In this document: piece by piece, positions 26,053-33,915 of the stretch
Numbering within the stretch: the stretch's first letter is position 1
How the letters are laid out: each line of letters opens with the position of its first letter
Source of the DNA: Paenarthrobacter sp. AR 02
Lineage (GTDB): Bacteria; Actinomycetota; Actinomycetes; Actinomycetales; Micrococcaceae
DNA length: 64,000 nucleotides
Assembly (NCBI RefSeq): GCF_021538675.1
Contig: NZ_JAJUKH010000001.1
Span: forward strand, 310,001-374,000
Direction: 5' to 3'
The notes under the pieces: generated by a model
Told to the model about the DNA's origin: nothing
The model's input: the letters and a program-made list of their open reading frames with translations, nothing else
The model's database searches: none
Program-made: the position numbers and the translations under genes

Positions 26053-26085
26053 CCGGGAGGTCGCTCGGGTTAAGGCTGGGTGAAC
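26053..26085 (-). promoter_or_regulatory. Candidate PHO box for phoX
   Basis: Three abutting 11-base units on the minus strand read GTTCACCCAGC, CTTAACCCGAG and CGACCTCCCGG. The first two fit the actinobacterial PhoP direct-repeat pattern (GTTCACC-like, 11-base period); the third is weaker. They end about 60 bases before the phoX start and overlap the end of menC. Confidence 0.6.
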
Positions 26086-27089
26086 AAAGGGTGGTGGTCG
26101 CGCGCCAGGACGTCGTGCACCCGTCGGAGCCGGTCCAGCCACCAATCCCGGCGGTCGGCCAAAGCCGCGTACTGCTCCAGCAGTCCGGGATCGGGGTGCG
26201 TGTCACGCAACGGTATGGCGCCGTCGTCGGCAACCAACGGATCCAAGGTGACGTCTGAGGCAAACAGGGACACCGTTCCCAGGCCGCAGGCGTAGGGAAG
26301 GGACGGAAGGGAAGCTGCGAGCGCGAGCCCGGCCCGGATTCCCACCGAGGTGTCCAGCGCGGAACTGACGACGGCAGGCAGCCCGGCTTGCCCGACGATG
26401 TCCAACGCCCGCCTGACTCCCCCGAGCGGTGCTACCTTGACGACAATGAGGTCCGCAGCCCCCGTCTTGGCTACACGGAGGGGGTCATCCTCTTTGCGAA
26501 CACTTTCGTCGGCGGCGATCAAGACCGGCGTACCTGCGTCGGCAAGACGACGGCGGACCTCGGCCAAACCTTCGATGGTGGGAACGGGTTGCTCGGCGTA
26601 CTCGAGGCCCTGCGATGACAGCGCCCCAAGCGCCTCCACAGCTTGGTTAACGTTCCATCCACCGTTCGCATCCACCCTGATGGCGGCCTCGGGAAGGGCC
26701 CGGCGTACTGCTGCTACCCGCGCGAAGTCGTCGGCCAGTTCCTGTCCCTTCTCGGCGACCTTGATCTTGACAGCATCGACCCGGCCAAAGCGGGCCAGGA
26801 CGTCCGGTACCTGCTCCGCCCGAACTGCCGGAACTGTGGCGTTAACCGGAATCACATGCCGCAATGGCGAAGGAAACCCCACCCAGCCTGCCTCCACGGC
26901 GGCAGCGAGCCAGCGGGAGGACTCTTCGTCGTCGTACTCGGGGAACGGGCAGAACTCGCCCCAGCCGCGAGGTCCCTGAAGCAGCAGGGTTTCGCGCTGC
27001 ATGATGCCCCGGAACTTCACGCGCATGGGCAGCGACACAACGTGGGCGGAGTCCAGGAGTTCTTCGAGGGCAGGAAGGCTTGCAGGCAT
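26070..27089 (-). CDS. menC: o-Succinylbenzoate synthase
   Basis: This 339-residue enolase-superfamily enzyme dehydrates SHCHC to o-succinylbenzoate. The catalytic lysine motif is VDAVKIKVAEKG. Metal ligands are in RVDANGGWN (Asp), EYAEQPVP (Glu) and IAADESV (Asp), and DLIVVKVAPLGG carries the second Lys. SSALDTSVGIRAGLALAASLP is the C-terminal family motif. The order and spacing match actinobacterial MenC. It is on the same strand as phoX and menD. The gene for the next step, menE, was not seen. Confidence 0.93.
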   Translation of the reverse strand: MPASLPALEELLDSAHVVSLPMRVKFRGIMQRETLLLQGPRGWGEFCPFPEYDDEESSRWLAAAVEAGWVGFPSPLRHVIPVNATVPAVRAEQVPDVLARFGRVDAVKIKVAEKGQELADDFARVAAVRRALPEAAIRVDANGGWNVNQAVEALGALSSQGLEYAEQPVPTIEGLAEVRRRLADAGTPVLIAADESVRKEDDPLRVAKTGAADLIVVKVAPLGGVRRALDIVGQAGLPAVVSSALDTSVGIRAGLALAASLPSLPYACGLGTVSLFASDVTLDPLVADDGAIPLRDTHPDPGLLEQYAALADRRDWWLDRLRRVHDVLARDHHPLFTQP

Positions 27090-27149
27090 AGTGCCACTGT
27101 ACCGGCGGCTTTGCGGGCCACACGGCGGCAGTTGGTCTATGTGGACATC

Positions 27150-27743
27150 TCAAACGGCCCAGTAGTTTTGGACAGTTCCAAGGACATCAACCAACCGGGC
27201 TCCGGAAAGGACCACAGAGCTTTCGGGTACCCCCAGTTCGTCCCATTTGGCCACGATGCGGATATCACCCTCCACGGGCAGGGGCCATAGCCAGAACTGC
27301 GCAGATCCCTCCACTTGCTCATCCCCGGCACTGCCTCCGCCGCCGCCCCGGTGGGTGAGGACCGGCCCTGAGACGTCTTCGGTGTCCTCCAACATTGCCG
27401 GCGTGGGATGCGAGGCAATCGCCTTGCTCCCATCGGCGAGCGAGACTCCGACCTTGATTCCCGGCAGTCCCGGACGGCTGAAGCTTTGCTCCAGAATGTC
27501 CCGCCATTCCTGGGCCGACTCATCTACGCGTCGCACGGACCACTTGAGGTCCAGCAAACAGCCAGTGGAGTACACCTCCGCCATCTTCAACGCCACCACC
27601 ACGTGGGCGCTTTGGTACACAAAAGCTCCGATGGGCAGGATGCCCGGCAGCTCGTCCGACGGCGGGCCGAACCATCCGGGCCGGATGGGCTGCGGTTGGC
27701 GTGGCCGTTCCGGCAATTCCGGGACGTCGTCGAAGAAGCTCAT
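27150..27743 (-). CDS. Conserved-looking protein of unknown function
   Basis: A 197-residue protein I do not recognise. It starts with a Pro/Arg-rich segment (PELPERPRQPQPIRPGWFGPPSDELP), then a hydrophobic strand-rich domain (LPIGAFVYQSAHVVVALKMAEVYSTGCLLDLKWSVRR), a Gly-rich loop (THRGGGGGSAGDEQ) and FWLWPLPVEGDIRIVAKWDELGVPESSVVLSGARLVD. The layout suggests a beta-rich soluble protein; no signal peptide or membrane segment is clear. It is divergent from the DUF2510 gene and has coding-like composition throughout, so I judge it real. Confidence 0.7.
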   Translation of the reverse strand: MSFFDDVPELPERPRQPQPIRPGWFGPPSDELPGILPIGAFVYQSAHVVVALKMAEVYSTGCLLDLKWSVRRVDESAQEWRDILEQSFSRPGLPGIKVGVSLADGSKAIASHPTPAMLEDTEDVSGPVLTHRGGGGGSAGDEQVEGSAQFWLWPLPVEGDIRIVAKWDELGVPESSVVLSGARLVDVLGTVQNYWAV

Positions 27744-27846
27744 ATTCCATGCTTACACCGCCACGCGGCGCCTGGGGAGGGCCATCTGGCAACTAAGGGA
27801 CGGCAACCGCGATATTCTCAAAGTCACGACTCAATGCGGGGGAAAC

Positions 27847-28476
27847 ATGACTCAATCAATGCCCGGTTCACCAACACCTGCCGGCTGGTATCCGGACCCT
27901 TCGGACCCCAGGTTTGTCCGGTGGTGGGACGGCCACGCGTGGACAGCCAACCAGGCCCCGCGCCAGGGGCAGTACCAGCCAGCCTTCACGCCGCAACGCC
28001 CGCGGATCAGTGAGGGGACATCTGTTTACAACCCCTTCATCTGGGCTATCACGCTGTTGCCGCTGGTCTCGGTCATCTTCCTGCTGTTCTGGCAGCCGGA
28101 GTTCCGGATGATCACCACCCGCAGTGGCGCGACCACTGTGGACCCGTTCTCGATGTATACCCCGGCGTATTTCCTCAGCCTGGGATCGGGTTTCATCGCC
28201 TATGGCCTCTCGGTGTTTTTCGCCTATCTGGACCGTCAGCGCCTGCTGAAGTCCGGCGTCGAGCGTCCGTTCCATTGGGCGTGGGCGTTCCTCAACGCCG
28301 CTGTGTACGTGATTGGCCGCTCGGTGATCGTCAACAAGGTTGCCCCGAAACGGGGGCTGTGGCCGATCTGGGTCACCATCGCCGTGTTCGTGCTCACCAT
28401 GGTGGTTGCAGGTATTTGGACGTCCAACATGATGCAGTCCATGTACAACCAGCTCGGCTACTCGGTCACCACGTAG
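27847..28476 (+). CDS. DUF2510 domain membrane protein
   Basis: This 209-residue protein opens with the short DUF2510 module (AGWYPDPSDPRFVRWWDGHAWTA), a cytoplasmic Trp-rich element common in actinobacteria. Four hydrophobic segments follow: around IWAITLLPLVSVIFLLFW, FLSLGSGFIAYGLSVFFAYL, WAWAFLNAAVYVIGR and IWVTIAVFVLTMVVAGIW. The role is unknown; DUF2510 is often joined to membrane domains. GGGGGAAAC precedes the ATG at 27847. An open frame runs in from 27247, but that part is antisense to the previous gene and is not used. Confidence 0.8.
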   Translation: MTQSMPGSPTPAGWYPDPSDPRFVRWWDGHAWTANQAPRQGQYQPAFTPQRPRISEGTSVYNPFIWAITLLPLVSVIFLLFWQPEFRMITTRSGATTVDPFSMYTPAYFLSLGSGFIAYGLSVFFAYLDRQRLLKSGVERPFHWAWAFLNAAVYVIGRSVIVNKVAPKRGLWPIWVTIAVFVLTMVVAGIWTSNMMQSMYNQLGYSVTT

Positions 28477-28488
28477 CTCACCCGCAGC

Positions 28489-29370
28489 TCACAACGTAGC
28501 CGTGGTGGCCGCCCAGCTGCTCAGGAGCTTGATGTGTTCCTCGTGGACGGTGCCTGGCTCCGCTGTGTAGACGCTGAGTTCGTTGACGGCCCGAGGCAGG
28601 GTGGGCAGGGCGAGGGACTGGTAAGTGAGTTCCAGATACCCCACCACGGGGTGCTGCAACCGCTTCATGCCCTCGTGGCGGAACCGGATATCGTGTGATC
28701 CCCAAAGCTCCCTGAATTCGGGGCTCAGGGTGGAGAGCTCGCCCACCAGTTCGCGCAAGGCCCGGTCGTGGGGCTCCCGTCCGGCTTCTGCGCGTAGAAG
28801 AGCCGCCGTGGCAGCGGCGCCGGCTTCCCAGTCGATGTAGAAGTCCCGTGACGCCGGATCGAGGAAATGGAAGCGGGCAAAATTGGGGCGGCCATTCGCC
28901 GTGGTGGTTTCGCTGGCGAACATCTGAGCGTGCAGCGCCCGTCCCAAGGCGTTGGATGCGACGATGTCCAGGCGGCCATTCCTGATGAACGCCGCGGACA
29001 TGGTGATGGAGTCCACCATCCATTGGACGGGTGCGGCCACTTCCGTGTCCTTGCGCCTGGGAGCGGAGCGATTCGTGGTCCTGGCCGCTTTGGCGAGCTC
29101 GAACAGGTACGTCCGCTCCTCTTCGTTCAGTTGCAACGCCCTGGCCACGGCGTAGAGGACGTCATCCGAAACACCACTGATGTTCCCCTTTTCCAAGCGG
29201 GCGTACCACTCCGGGCTGACGCCTGCCAACACGGCTACTTCCTCGCGCCGAAGGCCCGGCACCCGACGCCTGCTGCCCGATGGAAGCCCAACCTGTTCCG
29301 GGAGGAGTTTCGCGCGGCGCGTAGCGAGGAAGTCCTTGATGTCGGCACGGTTGTCAGGCAGGTTGTTCAT
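28489..29370 (-). CDS. XRE-type helix-turn-helix regulator with MmyB-like ligand domain
   Basis: This 293-residue regulator has an N-terminal HTH (RRRVPGLRREEVAVLAGVSPEWYARLEKGNISGVSDDVL). It is followed by the PAS-like MmyB domain, with the family motifs WMVDSI...IVASNALGRALHAQMF, NFARFHFLDP and LVGELSTLSPEFRELWGSHDIRFRHEGMKRLQHPVVG. Actinobacterial members usually repress a neighbouring or divergent oxidoreductase gene; no such target is obvious here, and lacI is the divergent gene. The ATG at 29370 lies 6 bases after TACTGT (29382-29377), implying a leaderless transcript; a longer frame from 29430 is rejected. Confidence 0.88.
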   Translation of the reverse strand: MNNLPDNRADIKDFLATRRAKLLPEQVGLPSGSRRRVPGLRREEVAVLAGVSPEWYARLEKGNISGVSDDVLYAVARALQLNEEERTYLFELAKAARTTNRSAPRRKDTEVAAPVQWMVDSITMSAAFIRNGRLDIVASNALGRALHAQMFASETTTANGRPNFARFHFLDPASRDFYIDWEAGAAATAALLRAEAGREPHDRALRELVGELSTLSPEFRELWGSHDIRFRHEGMKRLQHPVVGYLELTYQSLALPTLPRAVNELSVYTAEPGTVHEEHIKLLSSWAATTATL

Positions 29371-29507
29371 GGATTTACAGTATCGCTGGCCCGCCTCACT
29401 ATGGGGGCCACAACCTGTACCCCCTATCAACGGAGCCTGTCCCGCAGAACCGAAGCCTCACACGCGTTAGATAGACTTCAGGGAACAGAGCACGGAAGGA
29501 CGTTCCC

Positions 29508-30560
29508 ATGAACCGCAAGGCCACCGCCCTGGACGTCGCCAAGAGGGCGGGAGTTTCCCGGAGCGCGGTCTCGCTGGTACTGAACGGCCGCGGCGACGGC
29601 AATGTGGCCAAGGACAGCCAGGACCGGATCCGCCAGGCGGCCCAGGAACTCAACTACTCCCCCAACGCCATCGCGCTGAGCCTGCGCAACCAGCGGTCCC
29701 GGGTCATCGGCATCCTGTCCGACGAGGTGGTGGTCAGCCCCTTCGATGGCAACATCATTGGCGGTGCAGACGACGTCGCCCGGAGCCGCGGTTTTGTCAC
29801 CGTGGTCATGGACACCGAGAGCGATACTGCCCGGGATGCGAGCGCCATCGAGACACTGTTGGATCGCCAAGTAGACGGGCTCATGTACGTGACGGTGGGA
29901 TTGAAGCCGATCGAGGTGCCGCAAGGGATGCTTCGTGTCCCGTCGGTCCTGGCAAATTGTTATGACGCCCACCCTGAGCCGCAGCTCCACCATGTCATCC
30001 CGGACGAGGTCACCGGCGGCAGGGAGGCAACGGAGCATCTCCTGCAACTGGGCCACACGGATATTGCCCTGCTTGCCGGTTCCTTGGACTCTCCCGCGGC
30101 TCCCCTGCGCGTGCAGGGTTACCGGGACGCCTTCGCCACTGCGGGACTCGCAGCGAACGAGGGGCGGATCCACATGGCGGGCTGGGATATCGATGCCGGT
30201 TTCCACGGGGCCATGAAACTGCTCGACGGCGTGTCCCCGACTGACCGGCCCACCGCCATCATGTGCGCGAACGACCGCCTGGCCATCGGGGTAGCCCTCG
30301 CCGCCGCACGCCTTGGATTGAACGTTCCTGCGGACCTGTCCATCATGGGCTACGACGACGAGACCCGGATCGCCGACACCATGGTCCCCGCCCTCACCAC
30401 CATGGCCCTGCCGTTGCGGGAGGTAGGGCGCGCGGCGATGACCACGTTGTTGGACGCCCTGGAACGTACCGAAGGCGCGGCGGAGGAAACCACGAAGGAA
30501 ACCATGGTTCCCTGCCGTCTTGTCATCCGCGAATCCACTGGCCCGGCGCCAACCCGCTGA
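29508..30560 (+). CDS. LacI family regulator, probable controller of the fructan operon
   Basis: This 350-residue repressor has an N-terminal HTH (ATALDVAKRAGVSRSAVSLVLNGRG) with hinge (YSPNAIALSLRNQRS), then a periplasmic-binding-like sugar-sensing domain from about residue 65 (VIGILSDEVVVSPF to the end). Its stop is 100 bases from the stop of the convergent GH32 gene. Two LacI-type palindromes lie at the promoter of the GH32 transport operon, so that operon is the likely target. GGAAGGAC precedes the ATG. TCACACGCGTTAG upstream (29459-29471) loosely resembles the operator core and may allow autoregulation. Confidence 0.9.
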   Translation: MNRKATALDVAKRAGVSRSAVSLVLNGRGDGNVAKDSQDRIRQAAQELNYSPNAIALSLRNQRSRVIGILSDEVVVSPFDGNIIGGADDVARSRGFVTVVMDTESDTARDASAIETLLDRQVDGLMYVTVGLKPIEVPQGMLRVPSVLANCYDAHPEPQLHHVIPDEVTGGREATEHLLQLGHTDIALLAGSLDSPAAPLRVQGYRDAFATAGLAANEGRIHMAGWDIDAGFHGAMKLLDGVSPTDRPTAIMCANDRLAIGVALAAARLGLNVPADLSIMGYDDETRIADTMVPALTTMALPLREVGRAAMTTLLDALERTEGAAEETTKETMVPCRLVIRESTGPAPTR

Positions 30561-30640
30561 CCTGCCACGTTGTGAGGCCTGCTCTGCACCCCAAAAGGTC
30601 GAAATACCCTGTAGAGCGGGCCTCACAACGCAGGTCAGCG
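30555..30640. terminator. Long imperfect hairpin between lacI and GH32 genes
   Basis: CGCTGACCTG pairs with CAGGTCAGCG at the base, followed by an 11-bp CGTTGTGAGGC block and an AGAGC pair, around a central loop. The lacI stop codon is inside the left arm. It serves both convergent genes. Confidence 0.75.
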
Positions 30641-30660
30641 AACGACGCCGGCCTGCCGCC

Positions 30661-32043
30661 TTAGCGCGGCAGCGCCAACTCCCACACGTCGGCAGTCGCG
30701 CCCGGGGGCAGGGTGAGCTTCCACGACTCCCCGGGAGCGGGGTAGGCGCGGACCGTCGTAGCCACGCAATCGGTGCGATATACCTCCACGAGGGAGGCGT
30801 CGAGGAAGATCCTCAGCTCCTCCCCTTCAGCCAGGGAACCTGAGTAAACCACCTGTGCCGCGGGCCCTGAGCCAAGCACCAGGTCGATGGAACCGGCCGG
30901 TGAACCCGAACCCCGCACCAGTACCTCGGCAAACCCGGGCACGGCAACCGATCCTGCAGCACCCATCTCCAGTGCAGCACCACGGTATGCGAGGACCTCA
31001 GGCGCAGGGGCGACAACCAAGGAACCATCAACCACGGACAAGACGCGAGGATGTGTCAGCACACCCGACCATCCGGCGTCGTCAATTTCCTCTTGGGTGC
31101 GGCCCCGCCGACCGTCGCGCCCGGGCCCCTCGTTGGCCCAGCCCCACAGCAGCGCCGCAGGCGCGCAATCAACAGAACCGGTGGAAAGCTGCAGGATCTG
31201 CGGCGCATAGAAGTCCCGTCCGAGATCGGACTTTCCTCCAGTAACGGGAGTGAACACCGGCAGCCCGGTCTCGGGATCCGGGGTGAGCGAGCCGATCAGG
31301 TGGCCTACCCCGTTGGCGTGCTCATGGTCGTCCCCGGAGAGCCACAGCGAGAACATCATGACCCATTCCCCCGTCGGCACCTGGACCAGTTGCGGGCACT
31401 CCCAGATTTCGGCCGGAGTGTGCTCCCCAGCGACAGGATCAGCCGTGGTCAGCCAGATTCCCTGGTACTTCCAGTCATCGAGGGTATCCACCGTGTACAG
31501 CAGCAGGGCAGCTCGACCGTCAGCAAGTCCCGCCCCCTGCATGGCGTATCGGGCGCCGTTGAAGCGAAAGATGAAGGGGTCGCGAACGGCGGTGACAAGA
31601 GGATCGGCCGGCATGGAGGCGGCAATATGCCCGTCCTGGGACCAGGTCACCAAGTCCGAGGAACCCCGGGCAATGACCACCTGCGAATGCCCGCCGTGAT
31701 CCTTGACTCCGGAGTAAGCAGCGGTCGGCACGCCGTCGTCGGAGGTGACCACACCTGTCCAGCAGCCCGCTGAGTCCGGCCCGCCCGGCTGTGGTGACAG
31801 CGCCAACGGGTGTTCTTCCCAGCGGACCAGGTCCGGGGAGCTCACGTGGCCCCAGCAGATCTGGGAATGCCGCGCGGACAAGGGGTTGTACTGGAAAAAC
31901 ACGTGGTACCGGCCGTCGATATAGCTGACCCCGTTGGGGTCGTTGATCCATCCTTGCGCCGGACGCGGGTGGAAGCGCGGAAACGCGGAATCCGGATGGG
32001 TCGCGGCAAGCGCAAGGGAGGAGATAACAGCAAGGTCCGTCAA
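30661..32043 (-). CDS. GH32 beta-fructofuranosidase/levanase-type hydrolase, cytoplasmic
   Basis: This 460-residue glycoside hydrolase is the last gene of the sugar ABC operon. It has the three GH32 catalytic boxes: WINDPNG (nucleophile Asp), VRDPFIF (transition-state Asp) and WECPQL (acid/base Glu). The C-terminal beta-sandwich is present. No signal peptide is seen, so it cleaves imported fructo-oligosaccharides or sucrose inside the cell. The start is taken as the TTG at 32043, with GAAAGG 7 bases upstream; the in-frame ATG at 32100 would overlap the permease gene by 29 bases. Whether it prefers sucrose, inulin-type or levan-type chains cannot be told. Confidence 0.9.
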   Translation of the reverse strand: MTDLAVISSLALAATHPDSAFPRFHPRPAQGWINDPNGVSYIDGRYHVFFQYNPLSARHSQICWGHVSSPDLVRWEEHPLALSPQPGGPDSAGCWTGVVTSDDGVPTAAYSGVKDHGGHSQVVIARGSSDLVTWSQDGHIAASMPADPLVTAVRDPFIFRFNGARYAMQGAGLADGRAALLLYTVDTLDDWKYQGIWLTTADPVAGEHTPAEIWECPQLVQVPTGEWVMMFSLWLSGDDHEHANGVGHLIGSLTPDPETGLPVFTPVTGGKSDLGRDFYAPQILQLSTGSVDCAPAALLWGWANEGPGRDGRRGRTQEEIDDAGWSGVLTHPRVLSVVDGSLVVAPAPEVLAYRGAALEMGAAGSVAVPGFAEVLVRGSGSPAGSIDLVLGSGPAAQVVYSGSLAEGEELRIFLDASLVEVYRTDCVATTVRAYPAPGESWKLTLPPGATADVWELALPR

Positions 32044-32071
32044 TGGAAGCCCTTTCAGAGTGAAGAGAAGA

Positions 32072-32944
32072 TTACTTGCCCGTGCCTGCGGTGAGTCCAT
32101 CCTGCAGCGCGCGCTGGCCGAACATGAACACCACCAGCGCGGGAATCATGGACAGGACAACACCGGCGAGCACCACGGAGATGCTTCCCGTGCCGAGGTT
32201 GCCCTGGAGCGAGACAAGGCCCAGTGGCAGGGTGAAGTTCTGTTCCGAGATGGTCATGATCAGTGGCCGGAAGAACTCGTTCCAGTGGAAGTTGAACGCC
32301 AGGATGCCCACGATCGCCAAGCCCGGCATGGCCAGCGGCGCGTACACGGAGCGGAAGGTCCGCCACGGCGATGCGCCGTCGATCGCAGCCGCTTCAGCGA
32401 GCTCACCCGGCAACCCCATGAAGTACTGGCGCATCAGGAAGGTACCGAACGCCGTCGGGATGGCCGGAATGATCAGCGCGAGCAGTGTGTCGGAAAGCCC
32501 CACGCCGCGGATGAGCATGAACACCGGCACGATCGTCACCTGCGCGGGCACCATCATGGTGGCCAGCACAATTGAGAACAGGGCACCCCGCCCCTTGAAG
32601 CGAAGGTGCGCGAAGGCGTAGCCGGCCAGCGCCGCCGTCACCATTTGTCCGACGGCGATCAGCCCCGTCACCAGGGCACTGTTCACCACCAGCAGCACGA
32701 CGTTGAGCTGCTTGAAGACCTGCGTGTAGGAGGTGAGGTCCGGGTTCAGCGGCAGGAACGCGGGCGGAAGTTTGAAGGATTCCGACGGCGGCCGCAGCGA
32801 GGTGGACAGCGTCCACAACACCGGACCAAGGACAAAGACGGACGCTATCAGCAGGACGATGATGCGGACGGCCACTGACCAGTCCCGCTTCTTCCGGGTG
32901 ACTACGGGCGCCGTGGTGGTGACACGTTCTTGAATGGTGGTCAT
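32072..32944 (-). CDS. Sugar ABC importer permease, MalG type
   Basis: This 290-residue permease of the carbohydrate group CUT1 has six helices. The EAA docking loop is GELAEAAAIDGASPWRTFRSVYAPLAMPG, and NFHWNEFFRPLIM is a MalG-like motif. The ATG at 32944 has GAGG upstream and lies 8 bases past the stop of the MalF-type gene. A much longer open frame reaching 33811 is a read-through of another frame of malF and is not real. No ATPase gene is in the operon, so a shared MsiK-type ATPase encoded elsewhere is probably used, as is known in actinobacteria. Confidence 0.92.
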   Translation of the reverse strand: MTTIQERVTTTAPVVTRKKRDWSVAVRIIVLLIASVFVLGPVLWTLSTSLRPPSESFKLPPAFLPLNPDLTSYTQVFKQLNVVLLVVNSALVTGLIAVGQMVTAALAGYAFAHLRFKGRGALFSIVLATMMVPAQVTIVPVFMLIRGVGLSDTLLALIIPAIPTAFGTFLMRQYFMGLPGELAEAAAIDGASPWRTFRSVYAPLAMPGLAIVGILAFNFHWNEFFRPLIMTISEQNFTLPLGLVSLQGNLGTGSISVVLAGVVLSMIPALVVFMFGQRALQDGLTAGTGK

Positions 32945-32952
32945 GGCGGGCC

Positions 32953-33915
32953 TCACTGGTAGAAGACGAATCGTTTGCTGAGCCGGAACTGCGCGGCGGT
33001 GATGGCCATGATGATGAGCGTCAGGATCACGCCGATCGCTGAAGCCTGGCCGAACTCGAGCCGCTGGAACGCGGACTCGAAGATCACCATCACCGCTGTC
33101 CGCGTCGAGTCGCCGGGACCGCCGCGGGTGAGGACGTAGGGCTGGTCGAACACTTGGAGTGCGTTGATGATGGCCATGACCGAGGCCACCAGTGTGGTGG
33201 GACTCAGGAGCGGAAGCGTGACGTAGAAGTGCTTGCGCCATCCGGTAGCACCGTCGATCGACGCGGCCTCGTACGTCTCCACCGGAATGGACGCCAGGCC
33301 GCCGATGAACAGCAGGAACGAGAACCCGAAGTTCTGCCACACGTAGACAAGAATCACGACGGCGGCTGACCCGCCTGGCGTCGTCAGCCACGGGACTGCG
33401 GGGATTCCAATCAAGGAGAGCAGCCAGTTCACGACGCCGAACTGCTCGTTGAAGAGGTATCGCATGAAAATCGAGACCGACGCCGCGGACAGGATCAGCG
33501 GGAAGAAGAAGGCGGACCGGAAGAACACCCTGAGCCAGGCCGGGAGTTTCTCCTGCACCATGATTGCAAGCCCAAGGGCCAAACCCAGCTGCAGCGCCAC
33601 GGCCACCACCACAAACACGATGGTGTTCACGAATGAGACGCGGACGGTGGGGTCTTGGACTACTTCGGCAAAGTTGTCGAATCCCACGAACGTCGGTGCC
33701 GAGATGATGTCCCAGCGGAAGAACGCCAGCGCAATGGAAGCAATGATCGGCAGCAGGGTGAAGATGCCCATGCCCACGATCGTTGGCGCAAGGAAGGCCC
33801 ATGGGAGCCATCGCTGTTGCACGCGGCCGCGCTTGGACGGCTGGCTGTGCTTGTGGGTTGTTTTGCGTCCCGGTTCGCGTCCCGTCCCAGTGGGCGTGCT
33901 GGTTGCGGTGCTCAT
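32953..33915 (-). CDS. Sugar ABC importer permease, MalF type
   Basis: This 320-residue CUT1 permease starts with a basic tail (residues 1-35) before the first helix (WAFLAPTIVGMGIFTLLPII). The docking loop is ETYEAASIDGATGWRKHFYVTLPLLSP. LYTRGGPGDST-like PYVLTRGGPGDSTRTAV is typical of MalF-like subunits. The ATG overlaps the stop of the binding-protein gene (ATGA), showing coupling. It pairs with the MalG-type subunit to form the channel. Confidence 0.93.
   Translation of the reverse strand: MSTATSTPTGTGREPGRKTTHKHSQPSKRGRVQQRWLPWAFLAPTIVGMGIFTLLPIIASIALAFFRWDIISAPTFVGFDNFAEVVQDPTVRVSFVNTIVFVVVAVALQLGLALGLAIMVQEKLPAWLRVFFRSAFFFPLILSAASVSIFMRYLFNEQFGVVNWLLSLIGIPAVPWLTTPGGSAAVVILVYVWQNFGFSFLLFIGGLASIPVETYEAASIDGATGWRKHFYVTLPLLSPTTLVASVMAIINALQVFDQPYVLTRGGPGDSTRTAVMVIFESAFQRLEFGQASAIGVILTLIIMAITAAQFRLSKRFVFYQ

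Noticed and set aside
25993..26145. N-terminal extension of PhoX
   Set aside because: The added 51 residues are Pro/Arg-rich and overlap menC; the ATG at 25992 has a ribosome site and the family's usual start.
29478..30626. 382-codon frame on the minus strand
   Set aside because: Antisense to the LacI gene, which has a clear HTH and ribosome site.
32945..33811. Extension of the MalG-type permease frame to 579 codons
   Set aside because: This part is an off-frame reading of the MalF-type gene. The permease starts at 32944 with a ribosome site 8 bases past the malF stop.
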